Below are positions 37,299-46,228 of a stretch of 64,000 nt of DNA, piece by piece. The DNA is from Ilyomonas sp965214235 (GTDB taxonomy: Bacteria > Bacteroidota > Bacteroidia > Chitinophagales > Chitinophagaceae). Both the position numbers and the translations under genes were made by a program. The DNA lies in contig CBDCBH010000002.1 of assembly GCA_965214235.1 (NCBI GenBank), forward strand, positions 682,001-746,000, written 5' to 3'. The notes below the pieces were generated by a model, which saw only the letters and a list, made by a program, of their open reading frames with translations, was not told the DNA's origin and ran no database searches. Within the stretch, counting starts at the first letter, position 1; every line of letters starts with the position of its first letter.

Positions 37299-38768
37299 CT
37301 ATTCTATTTTTGTCGCCATTCCTTTATTTATAGTAAAGCCGGTCACTTTTTTTGTCTCATCAATTACAAAATTTAAATCTATTTTTTGTTCAACGAAAAA
37401 GAAGTGTGTATTGTCTGTAAAATGAATTTTCCACTGCGTATTATCACCTACATTTAAATAAACTCCATCATTTTTCTTTAATACAGATAATGTATCGCCT
37501 CCAATTTTATATTTACCGATATATCCCTGCATTAAACTATCAGGTATGATAATTTCCTTTTTTATAACTGGTGAATAGAAGTTTTCCCAATTGTATGTTT
37601 TTGCAACACTGTTTATAATTTCATCGTATAAAGCTGTATTATAAGTATTAGTCATAACAACAACACCGTTTCCTCCATCGAAGCTACCAATATATTGACT
37701 TACGAAGCCTTCGTCAACGCCTCCATGTGTAAAATATTTAATACCATTTTTGTTGAGAATAAATATACCAAAAGCCGCCGAGCTATCTATGTAAGGAGTA
37801 AGCCTTAATTCCGTCATTTTTTTAGACAATACTTTCTGTGATTTACCAGCTAAAGCCAATTGTGTTTCTATAACATATTTAGCAAGATCAGTTGGGTTTG
37901 TCCATAAGCCGGCGGCAGCTTGTTCAGGATAAATATGGTATTTTCCTTTCACTGGTTTGCCATCATTATAATAACCCGTTGCCAGTAAACTTTCTCTTGA
38001 AGCAGGTGGGGGTTGAGTATAAGAACTGTAAGTCATGTTCAATGGTTTTAATACATTTTCCCACATATATTTATCATATAGTTGTCCTGTTATGTCTTGA
38101 ACAACTAATTGTAAAATTTCTGTTCCACCACCAGCATATTCATATTTAAGCCCAGGTGCATACATAGAACGAACTGCATTTGTATTAGCAGGTCTTTCGC
38201 CATTTAAAACTTGTATCAGTGTTGGTATGCTGTCTCCTTTTTCATAGCCGGGAAATCCGTGAACAGTTAAACCTGCTGTATGGCTTAATAAATTCGCAAT
38301 GGTTATCTTTTTACCTTTTGATAAAGAGTCATAAGGAAATTTCCATGTTTTTAAATAGTCATTTATATCTGTATATAAATTCAATTTGCCATCCTGTACC
38401 AATTTTAATACACCAATTGAATTAAGTGATTTGCTATTTGAACCTGCCTGAAACAAGGTTTGTGTTGTTACGGGTCTTTGTTCAGCACTATCCGCCCAAC
38501 CATAACCTTTCGCCCATTCAATTTTGTAATCTTTAATTACAGCTATACTTATTCCATTTGCATGATAAAATTTCATTCTGTCTTGCAATGACCATTCGGC
38601 AGGTGTTCCCTCTATTTGCACCCATCCAGATAAATTACTCTCAACTTGTTGAATACTTGCTTCTACTTCTTTAGGATACTTTTTGCTTACTTGCCCGTAT
38701 AGCATGGATATCTGAATGTAAAAAAGCAGGAATAAAAGCAATGAAAGAGTTTTGGTATGTTTATTCAT
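37299..38768 (-). CDS. Secreted serine hydrolase, beta-lactamase/DD-peptidase fold
   Basis: This 489-residue protein has a signal peptide (TLSLLLFLLFYIQISMLYGQ) and a PF00144 beta-lactamase-related domain. The nucleophile motif SNSK (S-x-x-K) lies in QAGSNSKSLNSIG near residue 112. A Tyr motif (YEYAGGG) and a late HGG (YFTHGGVDEGF) replacing KTG are also present. A C-terminal beta-rich domain follows (~390-489). Proteins of this type are esterases, peptidases or class C-like enzymes, and resistance cannot be inferred. It is a one-gene cassette with GTTGTAGGAA at both ends. Confidence 0.88.
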   Translation of the reverse strand: MNKHTKTLSLLLFLLFYIQISMLYGQVSKKYPKEVEASIQQVESNLSGWVQIEGTPAEWSLQDRMKFYHANGISIAVIKDYKIEWAKGYGWADSAEQRPVTTQTLFQAGSNSKSLNSIGVLKLVQDGKLNLYTDINDYLKTWKFPYDSLSKGKKITIANLLSHTAGLTVHGFPGYEKGDSIPTLIQVLNGERPANTNAVRSMYAPGLKYEYAGGGTEILQLVVQDITGQLYDKYMWENVLKPLNMTYSSYTQPPPASRESLLATGYYNDGKPVKGKYHIYPEQAAAGLWTNPTDLAKYVIETQLALAGKSQKVLSKKMTELRLTPYIDSSAAFGIFILNKNGIKYFTHGGVDEGFVSQYIGSFDGGNGVVVMTNTYNTALYDEIINSVAKTYNWENFYSPVIKKEIIIPDSLMQGYIGKYKIGGDTLSVLKKNDGVYLNVGDNTQWKIHFTDNTHFFFVEQKIDLNFVIDETKKVTGFTINKGMATKIE

Positions 38769-38804
38769 AACGATGTTTTAATAATAGCGTGTCAAATAAA
38801 ATTT

Positions 38805-39002
38805 CCTACAACGGTTTAGAGCTTTGCGATGGGCTGGCATTTATAGTGTCCAGCTTGGTACATAAGCCAAATTGAAACACCAAAGCCGAAGTTAAGGACC
38901 AAAGCTGAATGTTGTCCGTCAAGCTGGAACCTAAGCCCAGTATAGCTTTCAAGCCCATTGTTATTCTGTCAGCCAGCCTATTGCAAAACCCATGTTAGCG
39001 GT
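38805..39002. repeat. attC-like site H
   Basis: Left core CCTACAACGG leads into arm GCTTTGCGATGGGCTGGCAT, which pairs with CAGCCAGCCTATTGCAAAAC. The right core is GTTAGCGGT at 38,994-39,002. The loop carries the recurring CCGAAGTTAAGGACCAAAGC and CAAGCTGGAACCTAAGCC segments. Confidence 0.85.
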
Positions 39003-39028
39003 TCGTTGTTCTTCTTCGTTTCTTTTGT

Positions 39029-39526
39029 CTACTTAAAGTGAGCAAGAGTGTCGTCAACCAAATGTTCTATTTCTAAAAAATTATTGGCAAGTTCCAGAAT
39101 GTCATCTTGGAAATTTCCCACGTCTATTTTTAGCCAACCTTCCATTAATGTCAATGGTCCAAAATCTATGCTTACATTTTTCCATTTATGTTCAAACGCC
39201 TTAAAACTGTCTCTAAAAATGTCTGCAAATTTTCTGCTTTGTATGGAATAACCTTTTAGCTGTCTCAGCTTAAGTGCATGTATATTGTATAAAAGTTTTT
39301 GTTCTTTAATAGATGATTCGCTTATCCAAACAGAGAAGAAAATTCGTGATTGAGAAGTCAATGGGTCTTGAAATTGGTTTGTCCATGACCTTTTATATAA
39401 TTTCAAAACAACGCAGTCTTTACCGTATTTGACAACTGCACTATCAACTTGCTTTTTATTAAGAATTTTTTTGTCAAGTTTGTCGGCAGCCTTTTGAATT
39501 TCGTCCAAGTAAAAAGAAGTCTCCAC
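39029..39526 (-). CDS. Hypothetical cassette protein
   Basis: I do not recognise this 165-residue protein. It has no signal peptide or membrane helix and begins with charged helices (DEIQKAADKLDKKILNKKQ). A mixed alpha/beta body follows, and the end is FLEIEHLVDDTLAHFK. It is the only gene of a cassette whose ends share the core GTTAGCGGT. Proteins of unknown function are typical of integron cassettes. Confidence 0.65.
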   Translation of the reverse strand: METSFYLDEIQKAADKLDKKILNKKQVDSAVVKYGKDCVVLKLYKRSWTNQFQDPLTSQSRIFFSVWISESSIKEQKLLYNIHALKLRQLKGYSIQSRKFADIFRDSFKAFEHKWKNVSIDFGPLTLMEGWLKIDVGNFQDDILELANNFLEIEHLVDDTLAHFK

Positions 39527-39595
39527 TTAATATTTTGGTTTTAATATTTGACTTTTATTGTCTGCTGATGATGTGTTTGTTATCGCACCACAATG

Positions 39596-39736
39596 ACCGC
39601 TAACGTTTCAGGGCTTTGTGTTGTGGTGGGCATCAGGGCTCGTCTGCCCAGCCCATGTACTAAAAGCCCGATTGAAATACAAATGTTTAGCCCTTGTTCG
39701 TCCGCCCACCATAACGCAAAACCCATGTAAGCAGCA
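39596..39736. repeat. attC-like site J
   Basis: Left core ACCGCTAACG is followed by arm GGGCTTTGTGTTGTGGTGGG (39,611-39,631), which pairs with 39,704-39,724 almost perfectly. The right core GTAAGCAGCA (39,727-39,736) is unusual in having GTA instead of GTT. At 141 bp it is the shortest complete site in the array. Confidence 0.87.
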
Positions 39737-39756
39737 GCCTTGGTCGGCAAACATTT

Positions 39757-40182
39757 TTAGTAGAACCATTCTTTGCCATTGTCCAAACGTACAAAAAAGT
39801 CGGTAAATGAAGTGCCGATGTCAATGTGATATTGTTTGTCTAAGTCTATAAATGGTGAAAGCACAATCCTATAATTTTTATTGTCCATAAATTCGATTGC
39901 AATAAACTCACTACTTGGATTATTCCCAATTCCTAATGTCAATGGAAGGTTGTCAAATATGCCTGTGTCCTTGTTTCGGGATAACAGTTCGTCGATGTCC
40001 CAAAGGTTAACAAGTTCTGGTCCTACAAATTCTTCATACTCTCCAAAATTGTCAAGGTAGAATTTGTAGTCGTCAGGAAGTGGAAACCCAATTAGATTTT
40101 CTATTTCTTTAAATTTCGTTGTCGGTTGTGTTGTCCGCTTGGGAAAGTTATATTTTGTCAGTATGGTTTCAAGTTCGGTCAT
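39757..40182 (-). CDS. SMI1/KNR4 (SUKH) family protein
   Basis: This 141-residue protein matches the SMI1/KNR4 superfamily: an N-terminal helix then IENLIGFPLPDDYKFYLDNF with the family's LP-x-x-Y core, and a WDIDELL segment. SUKH proteins commonly serve as immunity proteins against toxins, but no toxin gene is visible nearby. It is a one-gene cassette whose two ends both carry GTAAGCAGCA, even though this core is atypical. Confidence 0.85.
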   Translation of the reverse strand: MTELETILTKYNFPKRTTQPTTKFKEIENLIGFPLPDDYKFYLDNFGEYEEFVGPELVNLWDIDELLSRNKDTGIFDNLPLTLGIGNNPSSEFIAIEFMDNKNYRIVLSPFIDLDKQYHIDIGTSFTDFFVRLDNGKEWFY

Positions 40183-40369
40183 TAAACGTGGTCAATATTT
40201 GGTTTGTCAATTCGTTCGGTCTGTCAGTAAGGTTGCTGCTTACGATAAGGCCTTTAGATTTGTTTACACCTTTTATTGAAGATATTACTACTATTATTAC
40301 TTTTTCTTTTTTGTTACTTTTTTCTTTTGTGAATTCAGATTAAAACGTGAAAAACTAATTTTAAAAAAC

Positions 40370-40530
40370 CTGAAAGCTACCGGATCGCTTTATGTTGGGG
40401 CAAGGACCAAAGGCCTATGCCAAGTTTTAATCTCCGGTAGCTTTTTTGAACAAAGAATCAAATAGAAATTAGGGCTCACGACCCATTATCAAGGTCTTGA
40501 TAACTGTTCAAAAATTTCAGGTATTTATTC
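40370..40530 (+). ncRNA. Candidate IS110 bridge RNA
   Basis: Upstream of the transposase, AAAGCTACCGG (40,373) pairs with CCGGTAGCTTT (40,434) around a large internal loop. Two further hairpins follow (GGGCTCACGACCC; TATCAAGGTCTTGATA). IS110 elements are known to encode a bridge RNA with two guide loops in this position. The guide bases were not assigned. Confidence 0.45.
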
Positions 40531-40550
40531 ACCGTTTAAAATAAATAAAC

Positions 40551-41561
40551 ATGGACAAATTTAAAGCATTTACGGGGATTGATATCTCTAAGAAAACATT
40601 TGATGCGGCACTTCTTTTCCCGGAAACTGGTGTATTGCACCACCATTGCTTCAGCCAAACAAAGGAAGGATTTAAGTCTTTTGAACAATGGCTCAAATCA
40701 CACGAGGTAACTTTATCAGAGACGTTGATTTGCATGGAGCATACAGGACTTTATACCAACGGGATCATTGACTTTTTGGTAGAACGTAAAGCAAATCTTT
40801 GGGTTGAGATGGCTATCAAAATAAAACGCAGTATGGGCCTTCAAAGAGGAACAGATGATAAAGCCTCTGCCATCACTATCGCTGAATATTGCATGCGCTT
40901 TATTGATCGCGCACGGCTCTGGAAGCCAGTGGACAGAAAGCTTTCAAAACTTAAGAACATGATCGTACAGCGCGACCGGATTGTGAATGCGCTCACACAG
41001 CTCCTCGTTCCCATTGAAGAAATGAAGAGTTGTAATGCTGCCGGGGAAGCTGCAGAATTAGAGCGGCTTCAACTTCCGGCCATCAAAGGATTAACCAAAG
41101 CAAAAGAAAAGATTGAGGCTTCCATACAATCTTATATCAGCAGTGAAGAAACCATCAATAAAAGCATTCAATTAATGTGTAGTATTAAAGGAGTTGGTTT
41201 GCAAACAGCAGCATCATTGTATGTGTATACAAAAGGATTTACCATGTTTGAAAATGCGAAGCAACTGGCCTGTTATTGTGGTGTGGTGCCTTTCAGTAAA
41301 AGTTCCGGAACGAGTGTTCGTTTTAAACCAGGCGTAAGCCCATTTGCCAACCGTAAACTAAAAAGCCTTTTGCATTTATGCGCCATGTCCGCTCTTCGCT
41401 GGGATAAAGAAATTAAAGCTTATTACGAGCGCAAAGTTTTAGAAGGAAAAAACAAAATGAGTGTGATCAATGCCATCAGGAATAAACTGCTGCTAAGAAT
41501 ATTTGCAGTGCTAAGAGATCAGCGGCCTTATGTGGAAAACTACGAAAGGGTAGGTGCATAA
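40551..41561 (+). CDS. IS110-family transposase (copy 2)
   Basis: This 336-residue DEDD transposase has TGIDISKKTFDAALLF (first Asp), EHTGLYTNGI (Glu) and RGTDDKASAITIAEY in the RuvC-like domain. The Tnp20 domain has IKGVGLQTAASLYVYT and YCGVVPFSKSSGTS with the conserved serine. It differs from copy 1 in sequence and was probably acquired separately. It appears intact. Confidence 0.93.
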   Translation: MDKFKAFTGIDISKKTFDAALLFPETGVLHHHCFSQTKEGFKSFEQWLKSHEVTLSETLICMEHTGLYTNGIIDFLVERKANLWVEMAIKIKRSMGLQRGTDDKASAITIAEYCMRFIDRARLWKPVDRKLSKLKNMIVQRDRIVNALTQLLVPIEEMKSCNAAGEAAELERLQLPAIKGLTKAKEKIEASIQSYISSEETINKSIQLMCSIKGVGLQTAASLYVYTKGFTMFENAKQLACYCGVVPFSKSSGTSVRFKPGVSPFANRKLKSLLHLCAMSALRWDKEIKAYYERKVLEGKNKMSVINAIRNKLLLRIFAVLRDQRPYVENYERVGA

Positions 41562-41787
41562 GTCAAAGAAAAAACATTTTGTGGGATCATAGAAAACTTG
41601 GCGATGGGCTGGCATTCAATGCTTGTCAAGCCCGGAACCAAAGCCGAAAATTGTTACTGAAGATGTAGATAACAACCTAAAGCTAAATTATTAACGTCAA
41701 GCTGGAACTATTGCTGATATTGATTTGTAGCCGAAGTTTACTCCGCCAGCCAGCCTATTGCCAAACCTAATGTTGGCAGTAGTTTTG

Positions 41788-42135
41788 TTATTCTAGTCTA
41801 TCAATTAAATTGTATTCTTCAAGTGCGTCTGTCCAAATGTACGCTTGGTTAATTTTGATGATTTCTTTAGCTAATGGTGTCAATTTTTCTTGGTCTAATT
41901 TGTCTTTCTTCAATTCTTCAATGAACTTTTTTGACAACTCAAAATTTAATAAATTCTTTGTGTCTGTGATATTGCAACAACCATAACCGTCAAATGAAAT
42001 CCTACATAAGGAAATTAAATTGTTACTTGTTTGATTGAAGTCAATAAAAACAGAACCGTCAAGACAGCCTAAATAAAAATCTGCTTTTCTACTTTCAGGC
42101 ATTTCGGTTTTGAAAAAATCAAAGTCTTGTCCCAT
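41788..42135 (-). CDS. Hypothetical cassette protein
   Basis: I do not recognise this 115-residue, acidic, probably cytosolic protein (YLGCLDGSVFIDFNQTSNNL, then a helical C-terminus). It is the second gene of a two-gene cassette, 26 bp after the 72-residue gene, and ends 7 bp from the GTTGGCAGTA core of site K. The pairing of two small soluble proteins would suit a toxin-immunity or similar pair, but nothing in the sequence proves this. Confidence 0.6.
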   Translation of the reverse strand: MGQDFDFFKTEMPESRKADFYLGCLDGSVFIDFNQTSNNLISLCRISFDGYGCCNITDTKNLLNFELSKKFIEELKKDKLDQEKLTPLAKEIIKINQAYIWTDALEEYNLIDRLE

Positions 42136-42161
42136 TACTGTCTAAAGATATAGTTGAAGAT

Positions 42162-42380
42162 TTAATTTGGAATTTTCATTATAAAATTTCCTTTACTGTC
42201 AAAGAAAGAACTGTTTTCATCCAAAATAATTTCTTCGTCCAATGAATAAGTCTGTAATTTTTCAACAAAGTCCTTTGTAAATTTTTTGATTTGTTCACTT
42301 GGTTGTGTTATACCTTTTTCTTGCATTTCTTTTCTTGTTGTATAAATGTCAAGATAATGTCTTACGTCAAGATTTTTCAT
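42162..42380 (-). CDS. Small hypothetical cassette protein
   Basis: This 72-residue, charged, helical protein (HYLDIYTTRKEMQEKGITQP, then DENSSFFDSKGNFIMKIPN) has no recognised domain. It is the first gene of the cassette bounded by two GTTGGCAGTA cores and starts about 57 bp from the cassette junction at site L. Confidence 0.6.
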   Translation of the reverse strand: MKNLDVRHYLDIYTTRKEMQEKGITQPSEQIKKFTKDFVEKLQTYSLDEEIILDENSSFFDSKGNFIMKIPN

Positions 42381-42436
42381 TCGTCAATTTATTTTTTCTT
42401 CTCAAACTCTCCAAGGACTGTAGAGTCTCGTAAAAT

Positions 42437-42637
42437 TACTGCCAACGTTCGAGTATTTGCGAAGACAGGGAATTCATTGATTGTCAAGTCCCGAACAAAT
42501 GCTCATTTGAAAACATGTTGTTGAAGTTAAGAACTTAAGCTGAACATTGAACGTCGAGCCCAAACTACTGCTGATAGCAGTACGTAGCTGATGTTACACT
42601 GTCCAGCCCTGCTTTTGCAAATACTTTTGTTGGCTGC
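42437..42637. repeat. attC-like site L
   Basis: Left core TACTGCCAACG precedes arm GAGTATTTGCGAAGACAGGG (42,451), which pairs with CCCTGCTTTTGCAAATAC (42,607). The right core is GTTGGCTGC at 42,629. A shortened duplicate of this site lies at 42,826-42,925. Confidence 0.85.
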
Positions 42638-42642
42638 GGCTT

Positions 42643-42806
42643 TTATTTTCTTTCCCTTTGAAGGTCTAAATCCTGAAAATCAAAACTGAAATCTATGTCG
42701 GGTGAGATGCCTTTCATCTTTATACTTTGTGCTTTGCCGTTTTCATCTAGGTTGAACATCGCAAAGGCATCACAGTTCATATCCTGGTATTCCCATTTTA
42801 TAGCGA
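42643..42806 (-). pseudogene. Duplicated 3' end of the serine hydrolase gene
   Basis: This fragment encodes FAIKWEYQDMNCDAFAMFNL through KGISPDIDFSFDFQDLDLQR and a stop, and repeats the last part of the gene at 42,928. It keeps what looks like the original C-terminus, which the main gene has lost (that one ends ISPDE). A frame running further upstream to 42,906 only crosses the shortened repeat. Confidence 0.75.
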
Positions 42807-42825
42807 AGCGTTTTTGAAGTTTATT

Positions 42826-42925
42826 GTGTTCGAGTATTTGGTCAAGTCCCGAACAAATGCTCCTTCGAGCCCAAACTACTGCTGATAGCATAGTTACACT
42901 GTCCAATACTTTTGTTGGCTGCGGC
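42826..42925. repeat. Shortened copy of site L
   Basis: The segment matches site L in order but lacks several internal blocks. GTTCGAGTATTTG joins GTCAAGTCCCGAACAAATGC, then CGAGCCCAAACTACTGCTGA, then ATACTTTTGTTGGCTGCGGC. The pairing arms are among the deleted parts, so it is unlikely to fold as a site. Confidence 0.75.
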
Positions 42926-42927
42926 TT

Positions 42928-44430
42928 TTATTCATCGGGTGAGATGCCTTTCATCTTTATACTTTGTGCTTTGCCGTTTTCATCTAGGTTGAACATCGCA
43001 AAGGCATCACAGTTCATATCCTGGTATTCCCATTTTATAGCGAATGTGTTGGCCTTATAGAAATTCATCGGCCCATTTAGTTTTGGTGAACGAAACGCTT
43101 TAAACCATAATTGATTTCCTTTCAGGAAAACTTCAATCTTGCCAAACCATTTATCTTCGTAAATACCTGTGTAATCTGTCACATTGAATTTTGTGTTTTT
43201 AGCAGCCGCGACAGTTTGCCAAACTTTTGTCACCACAGAATCTGCACTGCTGTTCCTCGATTGCATATACTTGCTATACTTGTCCACCCAGCCAAAATCA
43301 TCCAAGCCCAGATAGCTATCAATAATCGATTGGCCTACAGCACTAAACAATGCACTACCACCACTTTCAGTATTGGTTAAGATAACCACTCCTAGTTTCA
43401 TGTCTGGAATCATCATAACACTGGTGAGCATACCTGGCAAGCCACCTGTGTGTGATACCTGCAGATTGCCTTTTATATCGCCAAGACCCCAGCCAAAACC
43501 ATAGCCACCAAAGTGTTGATTATAACGCGGATTAGGATATACGTCAGTTACAGTATGTATGCTCCACATTTCTCTCTGTCTTGCTTCGCTGAAAAGTTGC
43601 TTTTCCAGATTATTTCCGTATTTGCCTTTGTTGATCTGTGTTATCATCCACTTGCTCATATCATCTACATTAGAAACAATACCACCTGCTGCACCATTAA
43701 TCTGGTTATTAAATGCTGCAATCGTTCTTATTGTTCCTGTTTCAGTTGAATGTGGTGTAGCTATACTGCTTTTGTCTTTGACTGCTGCAAGTGATGAAAA
43801 AGAGTTGGTCATCTGTAATGGATCAAGAATCCTTGTCTGGATAAATTTTTCCCATGTCATGCCGCTTACTCTTGCAATTAATTCTCCGACTATAACGTAT
43901 AGCTGGTTGTCATAATCAAACTGTGTTCTGAAATCTGATTGCGGTTTAAAGTATTGAAAAATGCTTAATTTATCCTTTATGGTAAAGTCAGTACCATCCG
44001 GGAAATCCATCAGATCACCAGCACCTAATCCAAGGCCACTGCGATGACATAACAAATCTTCCACTAAAAAATTTTCAGTTACATAATCATTGTACATTTT
44101 AAACTCCGGCAGGTACGTTCTTACTTTGTCTTTCCATTTCAGTTTGCCTTCATCAATCAAAATAGATAAAGCCGCTGTAGTAAAAGCTTTACTGTTGGAT
44201 GCGATCTGAAAATTGGTATGTTCATCAACAGGTAACTTATTTGTGATGGACCTTACACCATATCCTTTTTCATAGAAAATCTTTCCATCTTTTACAATAG
44301 CCACTGCAACACCTGCTACATTAAATTTCGCCATTGCATTTTGCACCAATGAATCTATTTGTTTGGAAGATAACTGTGCAAAAGCTTTTGTACTTAATAA
44401 TAGTATGCAAAGCAGTAAAGTTTGTTTCAT
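42928..44430 (-). CDS. Secreted serine hydrolase (beta-lactamase fold) with C-terminal DUF3471-like domain
   Basis: This 500-residue protein has a signal peptide (KQTLLLCILLLSTKAFAQ) and a PF00144 domain: SNSK nucleophile motif in QIASNSKAFTTAALS near residue 80, YDNQLYV near 168, and HTGGLPGMLT near 320 as the KTG equivalent. A DUF3471-like C-terminal domain follows (~400-500). It is truncated: the last ~15 residues are replaced by the stop in ISPDE because of a duplication/deletion, and the lost tail survives at 42,643. The substrate is unknown. The cassette ends share GTTGGCTGC. Confidence 0.85.
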   Translation of the reverse strand: MKQTLLLCILLLSTKAFAQLSSKQIDSLVQNAMAKFNVAGVAVAIVKDGKIFYEKGYGVRSITNKLPVDEHTNFQIASNSKAFTTAALSILIDEGKLKWKDKVRTYLPEFKMYNDYVTENFLVEDLLCHRSGLGLGAGDLMDFPDGTDFTIKDKLSIFQYFKPQSDFRTQFDYDNQLYVIVGELIARVSGMTWEKFIQTRILDPLQMTNSFSSLAAVKDKSSIATPHSTETGTIRTIAAFNNQINGAAGGIVSNVDDMSKWMITQINKGKYGNNLEKQLFSEARQREMWSIHTVTDVYPNPRYNQHFGGYGFGWGLGDIKGNLQVSHTGGLPGMLTSVMMIPDMKLGVVILTNTESGGSALFSAVGQSIIDSYLGLDDFGWVDKYSKYMQSRNSSADSVVTKVWQTVAAAKNTKFNVTDYTGIYEDKWFGKIEVFLKGNQLWFKAFRSPKLNGPMNFYKANTFAIKWEYQDMNCDAFAMFNLDENGKAQSIKMKGISPDE

Positions 44431-44474
44431 TTTTTTAATTAGTTTTTATGATTCGAGTAAGCTTGCAGCCAACG

Positions 44475-46228
44475 TGAGTTTGTGAAAAAACTTCAGCTTT
44501 TATAAATATACACACTCTGTGAATATTTAATGCACCCTTTCACTATATACGTTGTGTAAATTACTGCATGCAATTTATAGAAGGCCACAACCGTAATCAA
44601 ACCTACTTTGCAACTTTAGATGATCAGGTGAGTGCAGACAACCCGGTAAGATTAATAGATGCATTTATTGATAAACTTGATCTGCAGAAGTTAGGTTTCA
44701 CTAACACAGTGCATAAGAGCGAAGGCCGTCCGCCGTACGCACCTGCCGTGCTTTTAAAGCTTTACCTGTATGGTTATCTAAACAAGATACGCAGCAGCCG
44801 CAAACTGGAAAGAGAATGCAGCCGCAACCGGGAGATTGAGTGGTTGCTGCAAAGCCTGCAACCTAACTATCATACCATATCCGATTTTCGCAAACTGCAG
44901 GCAAAGCCTTTGCAATCGATGTTTAAAATCTATGTACAGTTTCTTGCAGATGCAGACTTGCTGGGCAAGACAACCATCGGTATAGATGGCAGCAAGTTTA
45001 AAGCAGTGAACAGCAAGAAGAATAATTATAACCAAAAAAAGATAGACAAGCACCGGCAGTTTATCGAAGATAAAACAGCCAGGTATTTAGCAGAGCTTGA
45101 TGAGATGGATAAGCAGGAAGCAGTAAGTAAAGATGATCTTGTAGTAAAGAAAGAAAAGATAGCAGAAGGCCTTAAAAAATTAAAAGAACGTACCATAAAA
45201 TATGATACCCTTCAGCAGCAACTTAATGCCACAGCAGATAAACAGATCAGCACCACCGATACCGACAGCCGCAGCATCATCATAGTAAAAAGTATTGTGG
45301 AAGTTGCTTACAACATACAGAATGCCGTGGATGATAAGCATAACCTGATCGTACATACTGAGGCCACCAACTCCAATGATGGTAAAGCTTTGCATAAAGC
45401 AGCCCTGCAGGCAAAAGAAAATTTGCAATTAGAAAAAGAACAAACCATAATGATACTGGCAGATAAAGGCTATCACACCGGCGCTGAACTGCAGCAGTGC
45501 CAGGGTGATCATATGATCACCTATGTAGCTTATAAAGAACAACCCTCTGTAAAGCATATCGCCAATGAGTTTTTAGCAGAAAGCTTCGACTATGATAAGG
45601 CAACCGATACGTATAGGTGTCCTGCTGGTGCCATATTAACATCACTGGGCACATGGCACAATAAAAAAGGAGAAGCCCATGAAACGAGCTACCGCTTTAA
45701 AACCTACCGTACTGATGCCTGTAAGAAGTGCCTGCTAAAAGATCGATGCACGAAGCTTCCCAAACGTATCATTCAGCGAAGTGAGTACGGGGATGCCGTA
45801 GATACCAATGACAACAACATCAAACAAAACCCGCAGTATTACAAGCGGCGACAGGCCATTTGCGAGCATCCCTTCGGCACCATCAAGCGCCACTGGGGTT
45901 ACACTCACACCTTACTGAAAGGATTACAAAAAGTAAATGGAGAAATGAACCTGATTATGTTCTGCTACAACTTTATGCGAACCAAAAACATCATCGGCTA
46001 CGATAAAATGTTACTGGCCATCCAAAACTGGCAACCAGACTATACAAAAGTAGTCGGCGCCCTAAAAAACATCTTTATACAAGTGATTTACAGCCCAAAT
46101 AAGCCCCTCTGTTTTTTCAGACATTACGCATCACCTTTTTTAAAGACTGCTTTGGTTAACGCCTGCCAGCTTTGCAGAATAGTATATGAGACACTTTTGA
46201 GCGTTTTTGAAGTTTATTCACAGTCTGA
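44475..46228 (+). mobile_element. IS1182-family element, copy 4 (intact)
   Basis: The 1,754 bp element has left repeat TGAGTTTGTGAAAAAAC, right repeat GTTTATTCACAGTCTGA, and CG on both sides (44,473-44,474; 46,229-46,230). It sits exactly at the left core of site M. Confidence 0.9.

Larger units (their letters stand above)
40250..41595 (+). mobile_element. IS110-family element inside attC-like site K
   Basis: The ends are approximate because IS110 elements lack inverted repeats. Homology of the flanks to site H places them near 40,250 and 41,595. The 300 bp before the transposase is non-coding and highly structured, as expected for a bridge-RNA region. Confidence 0.65.
40234..41781. repeat. 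attC-like site K, split by IS110
   Basis: The left core TGCTGCTTACG (40,234-40,244) and GATAAGG are separated by the IS110 copy from the rest of the left arm (CTTGGCGATGGGCTGGCATT from 41,598). That arm pairs with CAGCCAGCCTATTGCCAAAC. The right core is GTTGGCAGTA at 41,772-41,781. Joining the halves restores a site like H. Confidence 0.75.
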
